Shown here in pieces: positions 35,014-46,990 of a stretch of 64,000 nt of DNA. Source of the stretch: Catonia carolina. Lineage: Eukaryota; Arthropoda; Insecta; Hemiptera; Achilidae. A program made the translations under genes and the position numbers. The stretch covers positions 102,536,969 through 102,600,968 of the forward strand of contig JAQMRL010000003.1 of NCBI GenBank assembly GCA_035578175.1, written 5' to 3'. The notes below the pieces were generated by a model. The model searched no databases and was not told the DNA's origin. It worked only from the letters and a program-made list of their open reading frames with translations. How positions within the stretch are numbered: position 1 is the stretch's first letter; each line of letters opens with the position of its first letter.

Positions 35014-36310
35014 TATTTTTAGACATTAAGGCTTGTATAAGTTGAGTCATCAACGAAATCATTGGAAACAATAGAGTTTTCATTTCCGACAAAAAAGTAT
35101 TAATTTGACTTGACGGCCCCAACGCAGCATTATGTTCCGCAATTTGGGCAGATGAAAATATGGAAGGTGAATGTACCTGTAATAATGGAGTTTGTCCTGC
35201 TTGAATTTTATTTCCGGTGGATTTTGAAGGCAACGGTGGAAAAGATGAAGAATTAATGTCAGGTACTGGGTGCCTTTGATTTTTTGAATTTTCACTTGTT
35301 TTATGAAGGGGTGCCCGACGTTTCTGGATTTCCTTGTATATAGCACACCCTTTGTAGTTAGCCGGGTGAGACTGGGAACAGAGCGCACACGTGGCTGGCG
35401 TATCGCGTGGTTTGGCACAACTGGAAGACTCATGATCCCCTGCACAACGCACGCATTTAGGAGCGTGATTACAATAACGTCTTGTATGTGAATATTGCTG
35501 GCACCTTAGACATTGAACTATATGGCGTTTCGGACGCGGCGGCTCAACTTTTATTTTAGAAAAAAATAAAGACGTTACATCAAATATTTGTTGATTATTT
35601 TCTGCCTTCTCTAGGTCTACAAACAACAGCGGCAAATACTGTTTTGTGCGATGGGACATAACATTCGATACACTGCGTACTGTATGACCTTTCTCCTTCA
35701 GTTCTGAAATTATCAGGCTATGATCCATCGACTGGTGCAACCCACGTATGACTACACTGAATGGTTTATCTTCAGAAAGCTGATAGCAGTGAAAGTCAGC
35801 ATTATTTTCTCTCAAATATTTGACACACTTTCTGTAATCATCACCATTGGAAAGGTAAATAGTGATACCTTGAGTTGTCGAAGAACATTTGAAACTGTCT
35901 CCGACTAACTGTTTTAAAATGTTGCATAACGGAACGTAATTTACGTTTGACTTTAAGAAAATCGGCGGGGGCCGTTGAATGTTCAACTTAGTTTTATCGC
36001 TTTCTGAGTTTTCGTTCGAAATATCAGAAAGTAAGGAATATTTATTACTGACAGGAGTTTTGTTTTCATACAAAATTGAATTTTTCGACCGTGGATCATT
36101 CGGATGTATTTTTTTAATAGCATTTTCATCAATAGAAACGTCAGTAATTTTACGTTTGTTTATTACTTGCCTCCATTCCGTGTTATTGGAGCTGTAATTA
36201 TCTGAATTAATATTTTTGGTTACGTTATCCAAACTCAAACTAGTTTGGATAGTTTGGACAGTCTCCATAGTAGGACACGGGCCGTAACCAACGTTGTTAC
36301 TCGGTTGCAT
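35003..36310 (-). CDS. Jockey ORF1: gag-like zinc-knuckle protein (435 aa)
   Basis: A nucleic-acid-binding protein expected to package the element RNA and help target it to chromosomes. The first ~120 residues are Ser/Asn-rich and probably disordered. Residues about 180-265 (KPFSVVIRGLHQSMDH through PPRPKRHIVQ) form the PRE_C2HC-type domain found before the knuckles in insect gag-like ORF1 proteins. Three zinc knuckles follow: C267-C270-H275-C280, C286-C289-H293-C298 and C308-C311-H315-C322. The C-terminal ~110 residues are Pro/Ser-rich with a hydrophobic end. The first ATG (36310) gives a 212-bp 5' UTR measured from the inferred element end. The protein is full length, with no lost ligand residue. 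Confidence 0.95.
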   Translation of the reverse strand: MQPSNNVGYGPCPTMETVQTIQTSLSLDNVTKNINSDNYSSNNTEWRQVINKRKITDVSIDENAIKKIHPNDPRSKNSILYENKTPVSNKYSLLSDISNENSESDKTKLNIQRPPPIFLKSNVNYVPLCNILKQLVGDSFKCSSTTQGITIYLSNGDDYRKCVKYLRENNADFHCYQLSEDKPFSVVIRGLHQSMDHSLIISELKEKGHTVRSVSNVMSHRTKQYLPLLFVDLEKAENNQQIFDVTSLFFSKIKVEPPRPKRHIVQCLRCQQYSHTRRYCNHAPKCVRCAGDHESSSCAKPRDTPATCALCSQSHPANYKGCAIYKEIQKRRAPLHKTSENSKNQRHPVPDINSSSFPPLPSKSTGNKIQAGQTPLLQVHSPSIFSSAQIAEHNAALGPSSQINTFLSEMKTLLFPMISLMTQLIQALMSKNNAK

Positions 36311-36522
36311 AGCAACCTAACCTTAAACGAACAAATTTATGGTGTTCGTTGTAATTTTCTTGGAACAGTTTTCAATATAAAGTAAATTAATTCTGAAAAA
36401 CACTTACAATGAAACTGAAGACCAGACGATATTATTTTTACGAAAATGTTCAATAATTCAGTACATTTAACATAAAAAATGACCAGCACAAAAACACAAC
36501 AAACATCAGCTGTCCAAAAGTC

Positions 36523-36534
36523 TGAATAAGACAT
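36523..36534. repeat. target-site duplication of the Jockey element, right
   Basis: TGAATAAGACAT, identical to 32108-32119. It marks the 5' boundary of the element. Confidence 0.9.
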
Positions 36535-37502
36535 ATTTCAATAAAAGGTAAAAAATTGTTCACAGTTAAACTATTTCATACACTTTAATACCTACATCTG
36601 CCGTTTGTTTGGGATCGATATTAGAAAATATCTGTAATAAAACATGCTTCGCGGTCTATTAAAATCCATTAAATTGCTGAGTTAGTGTAAATAGTGTAGC
36701 CTGCTGCTCTACTCTTGGAGCACAAGTTTTATTTCATAGCAATAAAATTTATTAAATTCATATCGGCGTTTTATTAGTTACTTATATTTTCTCTCGATGT
36801 ACACGTCTCTTGAGCTACTTTTTTGTTTTCTCTTTCAAAATAACCCCTTCACTTTATTCATATTTGGTGGCATAATAAAATGCATTACCTTTAGGAAGGA
36901 TAACTGATCAATGAAAATTACACCTTTACCTCTTGTATTCATAAATTCCTAGTTTATTTGATTGAGTGGAGAGGAAAAACAGGACTATTTTTTGTAATCC
37001 TAGATTCAGGAAATCGGAAAGTAGTGTGCAGTAGTTTACAGGATGGATTTTTAGAACTTCGGTTCACATTTTAGCTTAGAGATTTTTTCAATAATCTTAG
37101 TTCTAGAGGATACTGACGACTAAATTTTACTCTATCATGTTTTATTATATAATCACAATCACACATTATGTTGTATTAACCGTTTGGAATGTTCTGGAAC
37201 ATTCTGTTTGGAACTTTGTCGCTAACCTTAAAAACCTACAAATAGGTGTGCACTTTAGTCAATCCATGATGCATATTGTGCAAGAAATTGTACTGAAATG
37301 TTGAATAGTCTTTTATCGGTCAGAGTTGCTATATCGTATTATTATTTAATAACGGACCTAGCCGTTAACGCTTGCTGTATGTCATAAATCTTGTAAAAGT
37401 CTATTTTAAATAGGCTAAAATTTTAAACGCATAAAAATCCTCTGTACGGATTGTACGACAGATGCAACGCGACACATTTCCGGTTATCCGCGGGAGAGGC
37501 TT
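36535..37502. other. gene-free DNA
   Basis: Nothing recognised on either strand. Confidence 0.45.
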
Positions 37503-37506
37503 TTAA

Positions 37507-38204
37507 GGGGAGCTTGTACTTTGTATCCCCCAATGTTAAATTTGCTATTTTTAGGTACTTTTTCATAGGATTGGGAAAAAGATGGGAAAATAAAACTTTA
37601 CGTACGTATAGTAGCCAGGTTTCTCTATCTTTTCTAATATGTTTTTTTTTAAATTCAATCTGTTGGACCATTACACTTTTTTAAAAATAACATAACATTT
37701 TTACAAATTTTTTCTATGGATTTTGCATATTACTAGTTTTTGGAGCACCTGAGGAAGTCATAAAAATGTCGGTATGTTTGCATGTAGTAGGTGAACAACT
37801 GGTAAAAATTTCAGCCTGGTAGGTTTAATGTTTTTTTAAAAATAGTAGCTACCTAATTGTTAAAAATCTAAATTTACGAGAAAAGGCGAAAAAATGGTAC
37901 AAACAAGTAAATTTTCCATCAACAATTGGTTAGAAAGCTGAACCAAAAGCTGAGAACTAGTAGTTCAGATATTTTAAAAAACTAAAATTTCCTTTGCCCT
38001 AAAACAAACAGTATAAAATTATTGAAAAATATTCGTTCTTGGTGACATGATGATAATTTTTCTGGGTAAACCTCATAATTTTTTTTTATTAAAATAATTT
38101 TTTGACGTAGTTTAATGGTTTTCTTGTTGATCTCGGACTAAACTACTGAAAAACAAAAATCCAAAAATTTTAATTTTCAGTCAAAACCATCATACTGTCT
38201 CCCC
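37507..38204 (+). mobile_element. TTAA-flanked non-autonomous element, copy 1 (698 bp)
   Basis: TTAA lies immediately outside both ends (37503-37506, 38205-38208). The termini are GGGGAG... and ...CTCCCC, giving short inverted ends. A second copy lies inverted at 39211-39952. Shared blocks include CAATGTTAAATTTGCTA, TGAAAAATATTCGTTCTTGG and GATAATTTTTCTG. TTAA targets suggest a piggyBac-type element, but the terminal sequence is not the usual CCC form and no transposase is encoded. Confidence 0.65.
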
Positions 38205-38208
38205 TTAA

Positions 38209-39206
38209 GCCCCAATGGCCAAGAGATATTAAAAGAAACTAGTGTGGATGAATTCATCAATATCAGGACCAAGAAGTCATTACAAGAAAATAATTTTAAA
38301 ATTTAAAATTTGTAAGTTTTTTTGACAGATTGTAAAATTACCTACAAAAAAGGTAAAGTGAAAAAAATCCCAGTTAGTAATATAAAGCCCACAATTGCGT
38401 TGAATATTACGAAACAACAGAATGTTTTTGTTACGATACCAGTTTAGCATCATACTCTTAGTCCGAACTTTCCGACCTCCAAACAGCTGAATCTTTAAAG
38501 AGAATTTAATTACCCTCTTAGGACCTTCGTCATAATCTGGTCCACGTTTACAAGTGAACCACGGAGCGGTTCCAGTTACTTAAGATTCGGAGTACTTAAA
38601 CTTCATGACTTATAAGTAAATTTAAGATAATATAAATATATTAATTTTTATAATTATATCTGTTAATTTTATAATATAATTACACAAACGTGGTAATTGT
38701 AAAGAAAACCCTATTAAAAAAGTAAATCGTCAACCTACTTTACTGAAAAATTTAGGACAGAATGTACGATAAATATTTTTTGTAAAAATAGTTGCTACTT
38801 TTTCATTAAATTACTGATAAAGTACTATCACATTTATGTACTGTATTCTTAAGAATTTTTTTTACTATTTCAGATATTTTAAGATTTTACAGAATGTGAG
38901 GAAGCATCTTGAATTAAAAACTACTACGTAAACTATTTCCGTCTTGTATGATAAAATTATAACAGTCTGTTTTTAGAATAGTTAGAACATCCGGATTCGT
39001 GTACAGAGCGCCTGCCTGTGTCGACAGACAAGTTTCAACCCACCTGCCCGATATTTATAACGACATAAAAAATAAGATATCCATCAATTCTGAAAACAGT
39101 AGTAGTTTTGAAATGAACAAGTAATTACATGGTACTTAAATTTTTTGTTTGATTAAGTTTAACTTAAAGAGTAATGACACCATCAGCTCCTGTTCTTTAA
39201 CTGTAT
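38209..39206. other. 1-kb spacer between inverted TTAA elements
   Basis: AT-rich and without recognised features. Confidence 0.4.
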
Positions 39207-39210
39207 TTAC

Positions 39211-39952
39211 GGGAAGATGGCACGATGGTTTAAACTCAAAACTTTGATTTATCGTTTTTTATGTTTTTCAGTAGTATTGGCCTAGATCTGCCAGAAAAAC
39301 CTTAAATTGCGTCAAAAAAAATATTTTTTTTTACAAAAAAATTAAGTTTTCATCAAGTTTACACAGAAAAATTATTATGTTACCAAGAACGAATATTTTT
39401 CACAATTTTATACTGCTCGTTTTAGTGTAAAGGAATTTTAGTTTTTAAAATATCTGCATCGCTGTTTTTTTGTATTCTCAGCTGTTGATTCAGTTTTCTA
39501 AGCAACTGTTGATAGGAAATTTACTTTTTGTGTAAATTTTGTTTTTGATTTGTGCTTTCTTCTTTCTTACGTTTTCCTATAAATTTAGATTTTTAACACT
39601 AGTTACATTTTTCTCAGAAACCAATAAACTTACCAGGCTCAAATGTTTAGTAGTTAATTATCTTGTATATTCATATATAGGCCTACTGACATTTTATAAT
39701 TTCCTCAGGTGCTCCATAAATTAGTAATACGCAGAAAACGTAGAAATTAATTTGTAAAAATTTTATGTTATTCGTCATTTAAAAAAAATGGTATGGTCCA
39801 AAGATTAAATTGAAAAAATGTTAGTAGCTTGAGAAGAAACCCGACACCTATAGCGTGTAAAGTTTAATTTCCCTACCTTTTATCAATTTTATGAAAAATG
39901 TACCTAAAAGTAGCAAATTTAACATTGGCGGTATACAAAGTACAATCTCTCC
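39211..39952 (-). mobile_element. TTAA-flanked non-autonomous element, copy 2 (742 bp)
   Basis: Inverted relative to copy 1, at perhaps 75-80% identity by eye. TTAA follows at 39953-39956, and the other flank reads TTAC (39207-39210), one change from TTAA. The divergence between the copies means two separate old insertions, not a recent inverted duplication. Confidence 0.6.
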
Positions 39953-39956
39953 TTAA

Positions 39957-41216
39957 ATACATAGACCTACAGATTCCGACGCTATAACTGTATTAAGTAT
40001 AATGCTTAATTAGACCTTTTTGGCCATATCAGTTGCTTAAGACTTGTCATATAATTTATTGATTAACCTTTCTGCGACGGGAGGCAATCTCAGTGACCCT
40101 GGTAGTTACCAGCTTTAAAAGCCTTAAGCAACGTATTAATGAAGCGATTTGTTCGGTTTATATATCAAATTTCGCGCCTTGAATAGCTCTATAATTTCAT
40201 ATAAAAACAATGCAAATGTATTGATAGGAATGTTGAAACGATTGTTGTAAGTTGCCAAGTTACTTTTGTTGTTGTATTATCTTGAAGACAATGTAACTTA
40301 TGGAATATTTTATCTATAAGGTTCGTAGAACTACCTACTAAATCAGAGTAATACATAAATACTATAAATTCAAACCTTTTTGTCCTACGTGCAACTGTTG
40401 GTGTGTTATGCAGAAATTCTGAGAGTAAACATCGTCTTTCTTCGTCAAAGCTCCCACGATCTGTTTCATGGCTTATTGCAAACCCTATCCTTTTACCACT
40501 GCTACATAATCTTGTATGTCTATTTGTAACTGTATGTGTGTTCAATGTCAATACTATTTACAAACGTATTGTGAAAAAGAGGGTGGGGAATGGCAGGAAT
40601 TTGACAACGCAACACTGTTTGAATATCACAGATTCTGTTCTCACTTTGCGCGTTGCAAATTTCAAACTGCAATTATTAGGGCTAATGTTACTCTAAATTG
40701 TATTGTAAAACATTGTTTTATTCTCGAAAAATCTTCTAAAAATTATGTTCTGTACAATTTCATAATAAACTTTTAGCACGTTTTATAGCATTTTAGCACG
40801 TTACAGCCAAAAGTATAAAGACTTAACCTACAAATTTTTAGACGCGAAAGTGTTTCACCCGCTGTAGCTAGCGAAAAACGCAACCTATTTTTATGTTTTT
40901 AAAATAAAAATAACCGTACGTGTTGTATAAAATGCCTGTAATTTTTTCACAATTTTCTATCGGTAATGGCCTTAGATAAATTAATTTATTTGGGAGCGTG
41001 TTTTGACATTTGAACATTCACTACTAAGTTATACGACAAAAAACACGCCGTAGCAGAAGGGTTAATTTAAGAAGACAATAGGCAGTGGCAAATATTCAAG
41101 AAAATTTAAGTATTTTAAGATGGACCGTAAATATTTTATACCTAATAATGTAACAAAATAAATTTAGTATTTAAATACATGTCACAACACTACGATTTAT
41201 TTATTTAATCGCGTAG
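39957..41216. other. gene-free DNA
   Basis: A 120-codon minus frame (40189-40551) and overlapping plus frames (40403-40696, 40516-40776) have no recognised domain. They overlap antisense and are probably chance. Confidence 0.35.
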
Positions 41217-41220
41217 AATT

Positions 41221-41476
41221 GAAGGGGTCGGGAGAAGAAAGTGCTAACCCACAAAATTTCCAGCATGATTTTTCGTAAATATTCTGTAAAAATAAAATGT
41301 ACAGCACGTTTTAAACAGGATGCTATATTTACAGTCTTAAGAACCTGAATTAACAGAAAGACAAATGCTAACCAAAACATTCAAAAACATGATTCGTAGA
41401 TTTCAGTACACTTTTAAAATTTCATTGCGTAAAATTTTGTTGATGTGGGTTAGCACTGTCTTCTCCCGACCCCTTC
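41221..41476. mobile_element. 256-bp MITE with ~33-bp inverted ends
   Basis: Left GAAGGGGTCGGGAGAAGA (41221) and its inverted copy ending at 41476 extend through GTGCTAACCCACA with one mismatch. AATT lies directly outside both ends (41217-41220, 41477-41480). Because AATT is palindromic it may be a 4-bp duplication or part of the repeat. No coding. Confidence 0.8.
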
Positions 41477-41854
41477 AATTGCACTAGGTAGAATGATCTG
41501 GTCTACAAAATCAAGTTAATGTTACTGAACGTGTTTCTTTCCAGTACGGAAGGCGATCTGGCGCATGCGTGTTGCCGAAGACCAAGGACTCCTAAATTAC
41601 TAGCAACCGTTCTGTTCCTTTAGTCGTTTGCACGTTCAGTTGATACAATGGATCTTATAGGAATCGTCGTTGCTATTAGCGCAACTAAACACATCAATTA
41701 AAGGCATCTGCATGCGTAGGCCTATATAGATATACATATTTTAAACCTCTATAGAACACGTATTTTTTAAGGTAGAACTAGAATTCACGTTTTGGTTAAC
41801 AGAAAAAAATTATGTTATGTAGAATGTTTAATTAATTGTAAAAAATTAAAAATT

Positions 41855-42324
41855 GGTGTGAAACACTCCCACAACTTTCTCTTGCCAATGCAAATAATGA
41901 CCAATATAACCTAACATTAGAAACAAACAAAAGACTAACCTCAAAAAACATAACCTTATTTTAATCATGAGTGAAAGACGCAAAATGAAAATCGACCTCA
42001 GTTTGGCTTAAAAATACGGAAAATCACTCTTTCACGCTAAACTAGGCTCTGTAAAAAAATGCTCTAAATAGAAGTTGTAAATCCTTTAAGTTCCTATAAA
42101 TTTCATTATACACTTTTGTCATACAATTCATCCTAAGGCTGAAATTTAAAAAAAAACAATAGTTTTTTACACGTTTTCGTGAGAACAAAATATAAAATCG
42201 CTAATTACCGCTAAATTAAGCGTTACGCAAAAATATTTAAAATAAAAGTTGTAGAATTTTAAATTCTCTACATTTTTTATAATATAAATTTTTGCGCTAA
42301 AATGCATATTAAAGCCGTAATCTT
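41855..42324 (+). repeat. family A repeat, copy A4 (5' half)
   Basis: Begins GGTGTGAAACACTCCCACAA and includes both internal modules, then stops abruptly after AAAGCCGTAATCTT. The (CA)n and the 3' end are missing. Confidence 0.8.
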
Positions 42325-42326
42325 CC

Positions 42327-43498
42327 CTTGGTTCAGTGAGAGTTGAAAACGTATAAAATAAATAAAAACTAAAAAGCTTTATGTTAAATTTATTTAAAAA
42401 TTTTAAAATACTCCAAAACAGTGTTTCAGTTATTAACTGAATTTGCGATAATTTATTTGAAACTTTAATATGAAAATAATGTAGCCTATATTTTAAATAA
42501 AATAAAAACATGAAAGTTCACTCTTTAAATGGCTTATTTTCCCTATAGGCCTACATAGAAATATATAAGAAAAGTTATATGCGTCAAAAGAAATGAAATT
42601 ATTGGAATCGTGGGAAAAAGACCATCTGAATATCATAATTCTAACCTAACCCACAACTTATCAAAATGTTAAAAGTGCTTCTTCCTTCAAACAAGTACGT
42701 CCAATCATTATTGATCTTCAACGATGCCAAATAAATAACTTAATTTTCCATACCCCGACGTTTAAAACATTAATAGAGTTTTTTTGTTTGAAAATTACTA
42801 ATGGTACAATATTTTATATTTTTTGTAAAACCACTCTTTGTGACGTCTTTTAATTACATTTGAACAAATGGAAAGTTTCTTTGGTTTTTTAATACGGTAG
42901 GCCCTATTAGCTACATTGTTCTCTGGTGAAAATATTTTTCTCTTTGAGATACTCGTATAATGAATCAGGGATCTGTAGAATTAAATATAAAAATAACCAA
43001 TGGGTGCGCTCAGATCATCGGTGGAATTAACTCCCGTACTGAATTAAGGTTGACAAAAATAATATTGTAGATATTAATACTTTTCCTATATGGATTAATA
43101 AGAACATATTTTCAGTCTGTACTATTTTATAAAGAAGTAATGTTTATTTTTTAGATTGTACGTGGTAATCTCTGAAACTAACCGATTTCAAAAATTATTT
43201 TACTGTTTGAAAGCTTATAACTTCCTCAGTAAAATAGCGTTATTTTTAAATTTTGAAGAAAATTTCGATTGGTAATATAAAGTCATGTATCAATTTATTT
43301 TATTTTTTGGAAGGTTTTTTTTATTTGTCTGTATATACGAACTACTGTATAGTATCAGGTACGCTAAAATTCCGCCCTACAGTATGGCATCATTCTTTAG
43401 ACTACACTCTCCTTTTTTAAATTTTTGAAAATTATTTACGGGACAGATGTACAAAAAATAAAGTCACATCCGATTTCCGTATATAGAAATTTATTTTT
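42327..43498. other. gene-free AT-rich DNA
   Basis: Nothing recognised. Confidence 0.45.
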
Positions 43499-43499
43499 T

Positions 43500-43690
43500 C
43501 TTATTCTGCCTTTCAAGGATTGGGCATCTCTGCCTGTTCCGAACCTCTCAAATCTGCCCATCTCTTTCTCGGGCGTCCTCGCTCTCTCCTGCCCTCCGGC
43601 GTATAGCCCAGTGTCTGCGTAGGTGTCCTATCCTCCCGCATGCTGTTTACATACTCTAACCACTGGATTCTGTTCTAGGATACCTTGTTG
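43500..43690 (-). pseudogene. LINE C-terminal fragment
   Basis: The minus strand reads RIQWLEYVNSMREDRTP, TQTLGYTPEGRRERGRPRKR and WADL before a stop. This is the W-x-(G/E)-H/Y-V ... R-R-x-R-G-R-P-R-K-R-W tail of insect EN-RT LINEs, the same class as 1658-2160. Only the last ~60 codons are present, in a GC-rich island that stands out from its AT-rich surroundings. Confidence 0.75.
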
Positions 43691-43699
43691 TTTCCAACA

Positions 43700-43937
43700 A
43701 GAAAGTTATTTTAACCTTCTAAATAAGGTTAAATTTTTAACTAAACTTACGTTTGAAACAACTATAGTCTACAGGTCTGTTCACTCTAAATCACCCATAC
43801 GTCTCAAACAGACATTATTACTCTACAATTTTCTCTTAAAACCTATCTGGATGTGCAGTATTCAAATTTTTGGTTGCGCAAAGCTGAGTAATTTAAAAAC
43901 TATTCAAGCATTCCAGTCTAATTTTACCCGTATTCCC
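43700..43937 (+). pseudogene. Jockey-clade LINE ORF2 fragment
   Basis: NLLNKVKFLTKLTF, then PIRLKQTLLLYNFLLKPIWM, then CSIQIFGCAKLSNLKTIQAF. This matches the Jockey stretch L-K-x-K-L-L-x-Y-K-x-x-L-x-P-I-W-x-Y-G-I-x-(I/L)-(F/W)-G-x-A-K that follows the polymerase thumb. It begins and ends without other Jockey parts. It abuts a minus-strand LINE tail on the left and a family B tail on the right. Confidence 0.72.
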
Positions 43938-44048
43938 CGAGGAAAGCAATTGTAAATCACCTCACTCCTCGTTTTTTTAAATTTTTTTTTTCTTCGTTTT
44001 TACTTAGTAAAACGGTTCAAACTAGCTTATCAGCTGTTGACCTAAACT
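43938..44048 (+). repeat. family B repeat, 3' tail only (B1)
   Basis: CGAGGAAAGCAATTGTAAAT, CACCTCACTCCTCG and GCTTATCAGCTGTTGACCTA correspond to the tails of the fuller copies at 48513 and 63261. Confidence 0.65.
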
Positions 44049-44055
44049 ACTACTA

Positions 44056-44170
44056 ACTTTTCGTGTAGATTACGAATCCGAAAATCGTTTGTTGTTATAT
44101 CTTGTAGTTTCTGACATCCGGGTGTGCCGGATGGACAAAAAATGATAGATGGCAATTTTTAAAACGGGCA
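44056..44170 (-). repeat. family D repeat, single unit
   Basis: The minus strand has AAACTACAAGATATAACAAC and GGATTCGTAATCTACAC, matching the direct repeats at 14450-14650. Confidence 0.55.
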
Positions 44171-44174
44171 CCAA

Positions 44175-46990
44175 TTAATCATTTTTAAATACATATTTTT
44201 AAAAAATTATTTCGTTATGAATGATCGTAATATTAATTTCCGTACCAAATTGTAATCAAATTTACCCTCTTGCAGATACTTATTTTTCAGTGGGGACTGA
44301 AATGTTTCATTTTTGTGTTCAACTGAGATGTTACAAAACCTATAAATAAGAAATTTTATGTAAATTTTTATGAACGCTTCCCTTAACCGATTTTTATTCT
44401 CAAGAGATTAACTGAGGATTTATCTTAATCATTGCACCTTAAAAAGAACCCCATAAAATGAAATTACGTAAATATGAAATGTTTTAAACATAGGCATAAT
44501 AGCAAGTTCATACCAAAACATAATTTCTTGGTAAAATCTTGATATTGTCAGAAACATTATGTTTAAAGTAATGGAGAATAAAACCAAGTAGAATACGCTG
44601 TTTTATCGCAGGCTGTTTTAATTTAACCTGTAGAAACTTTGTGGGGAAAATGTAGGCCAGATTACGTTCAGTTATTACCATATTACAGAAAATGGTCGGA
44701 GGATTGTCAGATGCATTGTAACATACTGCACATTTTTTTAAAAGTACACTCATACAGATATTGTTTTAACCGCTTTTATTGCAGAATACACTAGACAGAG
44801 AAAATTCTCTACATAACTACAACAAAACCTTTCTACGAGTGTGCATTTAAAGTAAATGAGTTTTTTTTAAACAAGTGAAAAACTATTGTCTGCACAACCT
44901 TTTGGCTTTTTATATCCAAGTTATAAGTATTAACTCTGGTCTGCGGTTTATTTCACATTGACCAACTAATGGTTAAAAAAACCAACTCGGTACATAAATG
45001 TACAATAACATAAAATTAAAACTTCATGGTATTCATAGAGATACAGAAAATTTATCAGATATATTGTACAATTTAATTCAGTTCAAAGCTATCAACATAT
45101 AACGTCAAATTATTAATTTCAATATGTATAAAAATAACAAGCAAAATCCAATATGATAAAGTTTTAAAATTGTTCATGTGTACAGATTTTTAGAAATGTC
45201 TATATGCGAATTTTTCAAAATATATTTTTGTTGATATGTACTGAAAACCTTTTGTTTCTGTTTTTTTTCAATAAAAAATAATTAATTTCCACCGAGAAGA
45301 CGCGAGTTCTGTATTTGGCCTGAATGTCTGTTTCTATGTTTCTACATTCCCGTTTGTTTAATCAACCGATTTCAATGAATTTTTTTAATAAATGCCTTTT
45401 CCAAGTATTATAATGTATTAAATTTAAATATTTTTTGTATATTTTGTTGCCGCCTTTGTTCTTCGTATTGTAATTTTTTTCAATCGTCCAGTGAATTAAA
45501 ATCAGACTGTTAACATAGTTTTGATACTCAAATACGGTTTTAATTAAATTCTATTTATTTTGTTTTATTTTACCCTTCTTTTTAACTTATAATTTTATAA
45601 CTGTTCGATAACAACCAGCAAAAACGAACCCACTATCAAAGAAAATAATGGCGTTTCTGGATTAAAGGACACCACCCAGTGCCAGTGCTCCAGCAAATCA
45701 AAATTACGTTAAACTTTTTGAAATAAATTTTAATTATCATAAATTTAGTTTTACTATGTCTATTCCACTGGATTTGTGGTATTCCTGGTAAATCGGGAGA
45801 ATTTCAATCGACTGCTAAATTATTTTTTAAATTCTGATGTATGCTGCAACCACAGTACAATTAGAAATGTATAATTCATATAAATTGCTTGTAAATCATA
45901 ATGTTTCATAGAGTAAAATTTATAGAGTTAATGTTTTATAGAGTACATAACTTAAGAATAAATCAGTTAGTCAAAAAATATTACTTAAAAAACGTTTCTT
46001 TCATGAAATAACAACTGTTTTGCTGATCTATCTATATTTCCACCATGGATGTAGATTGAATGGAGTAATGTCTACTACGTTAAGAGTTTCAAAGTCATGT
46101 GTAATTTTTCTCGCTTCGTAAAGTGTTGGTAAATATTTATTTTTGCCATTCAGTAATTGTAGCTTACGGTTGACGTGGGTGTTCCTCGTCAACCGCATGT
46201 TTAAGTACAGTTCAGAACAGTAGGTCCTCAACGTACATACATAATCTGATCATTCGTAAATCATTCGTAAATCGGAACAGCATACGAGGTAAATTACGTC
46301 ATGCACGCCTACGAGCTTATTGCCTTTCATAACTTATAAAAATTAGCATACCTGGTGAAACTTAGCTTTATGGAACTGACTGTACACCACATCTGCTAAA
46401 CTTGTATATATTAAAAAATGTGCACTTACAGGCATAGAAATTTAACGTAAGCTATTTTTCCGTATGTTATCAAATTATTGTTTTTACAAATAATATGTTT
46501 TTAATGAAGTCCCTCATTGTCTATCGGTTGTAATAACGATAATGTGTTAGGGAACAAGAACGTGGTTTTATCATTTACATGAAAATCATTTAAGTTTGGA
46601 GGGTAACTATTGTAGGTAATATTTTAAAAGAAATTTTCCTTTTGTCACTATAATTTTTAACTTCAGGTACACAATTTTACGTAAAACAGTTTTCAAACAA
46701 AATTTATCTATGTTTTGTTATATATTACTTTCAAACCACGTGATGAGACTTTGAAAATATTATTTAGAGCTCTAGGATTTTCAAGTTGTGTACCAATATT
46801 AAAGGTTTTAATTTAAAACCCCCAGACGAATCTCTACCAATTAATTGCGTTTATCCGTCTTTTGCTGCTTTGTAATCTAACATAGACCTTTCTTATTTAG
46901 CTGTGTACTCGTATGTTCGGTCCGTCAGTTTTTTTAATAAATGTGTGAAGTTCAATTCAACTTCTAGTTAAAGAAATCTACGCATTTTAT
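44175..46990. other. 2.8-kb gene-free DNA
   Basis: A 67-codon minus frame (46028-46231) ending ...ITPFNLHPWWKYR faintly recalls the linker of I-clade LINEs, but this is too weak to call. Nothing else was recognised. Confidence 0.4.

Larger units (their letters stand above)
32120..36522 (-). mobile_element. complete Jockey-clade non-LTR retrotransposon, 4.4 kb
   Basis: A full-length insertion on the minus strand. The 5' end is at 36522, a 212-bp 5' UTR precedes ORF1 (36310-35003), ORF2 (35013-32323) follows with an 11-nt overlap, and a ~180-bp 3' UTR ends in a poly-A tail (T run 32119-32140). A perfect 12-bp duplication, TGAATAAGACAT, brackets it. Both ORFs are uninterrupted and carry all key motifs, so the copy is young and may be competent for retrotransposition. 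There is no RNase H domain, as usual for Jockey. The internal promoter should lie at the very 5' end, but no clear downstream promoter element was identified. Confidence 0.95.

Noticed and set aside
33569..36197. Several plus-strand ORFs opposite the Jockey genes
   Set aside because: Antisense shadows of ORF1 and ORF2.
38980..39060. tRNA-like segment (GTGTACAGAGCGCCTGCC ... AAGTTTCAACCC)
   Set aside because: The B box is too poor and no related SINE body follows.
39957..40800. Overlapping ORFs on both strands at 40189-40776
   Set aside because: They lie antisense to each other without any recognisable motif and are more likely chance.
46028..46231. I-clade LINE linker (ITPFNLHPWW)
   Set aside because: Only one short motif matches and there is no adjacent RT or RNase H sequence.
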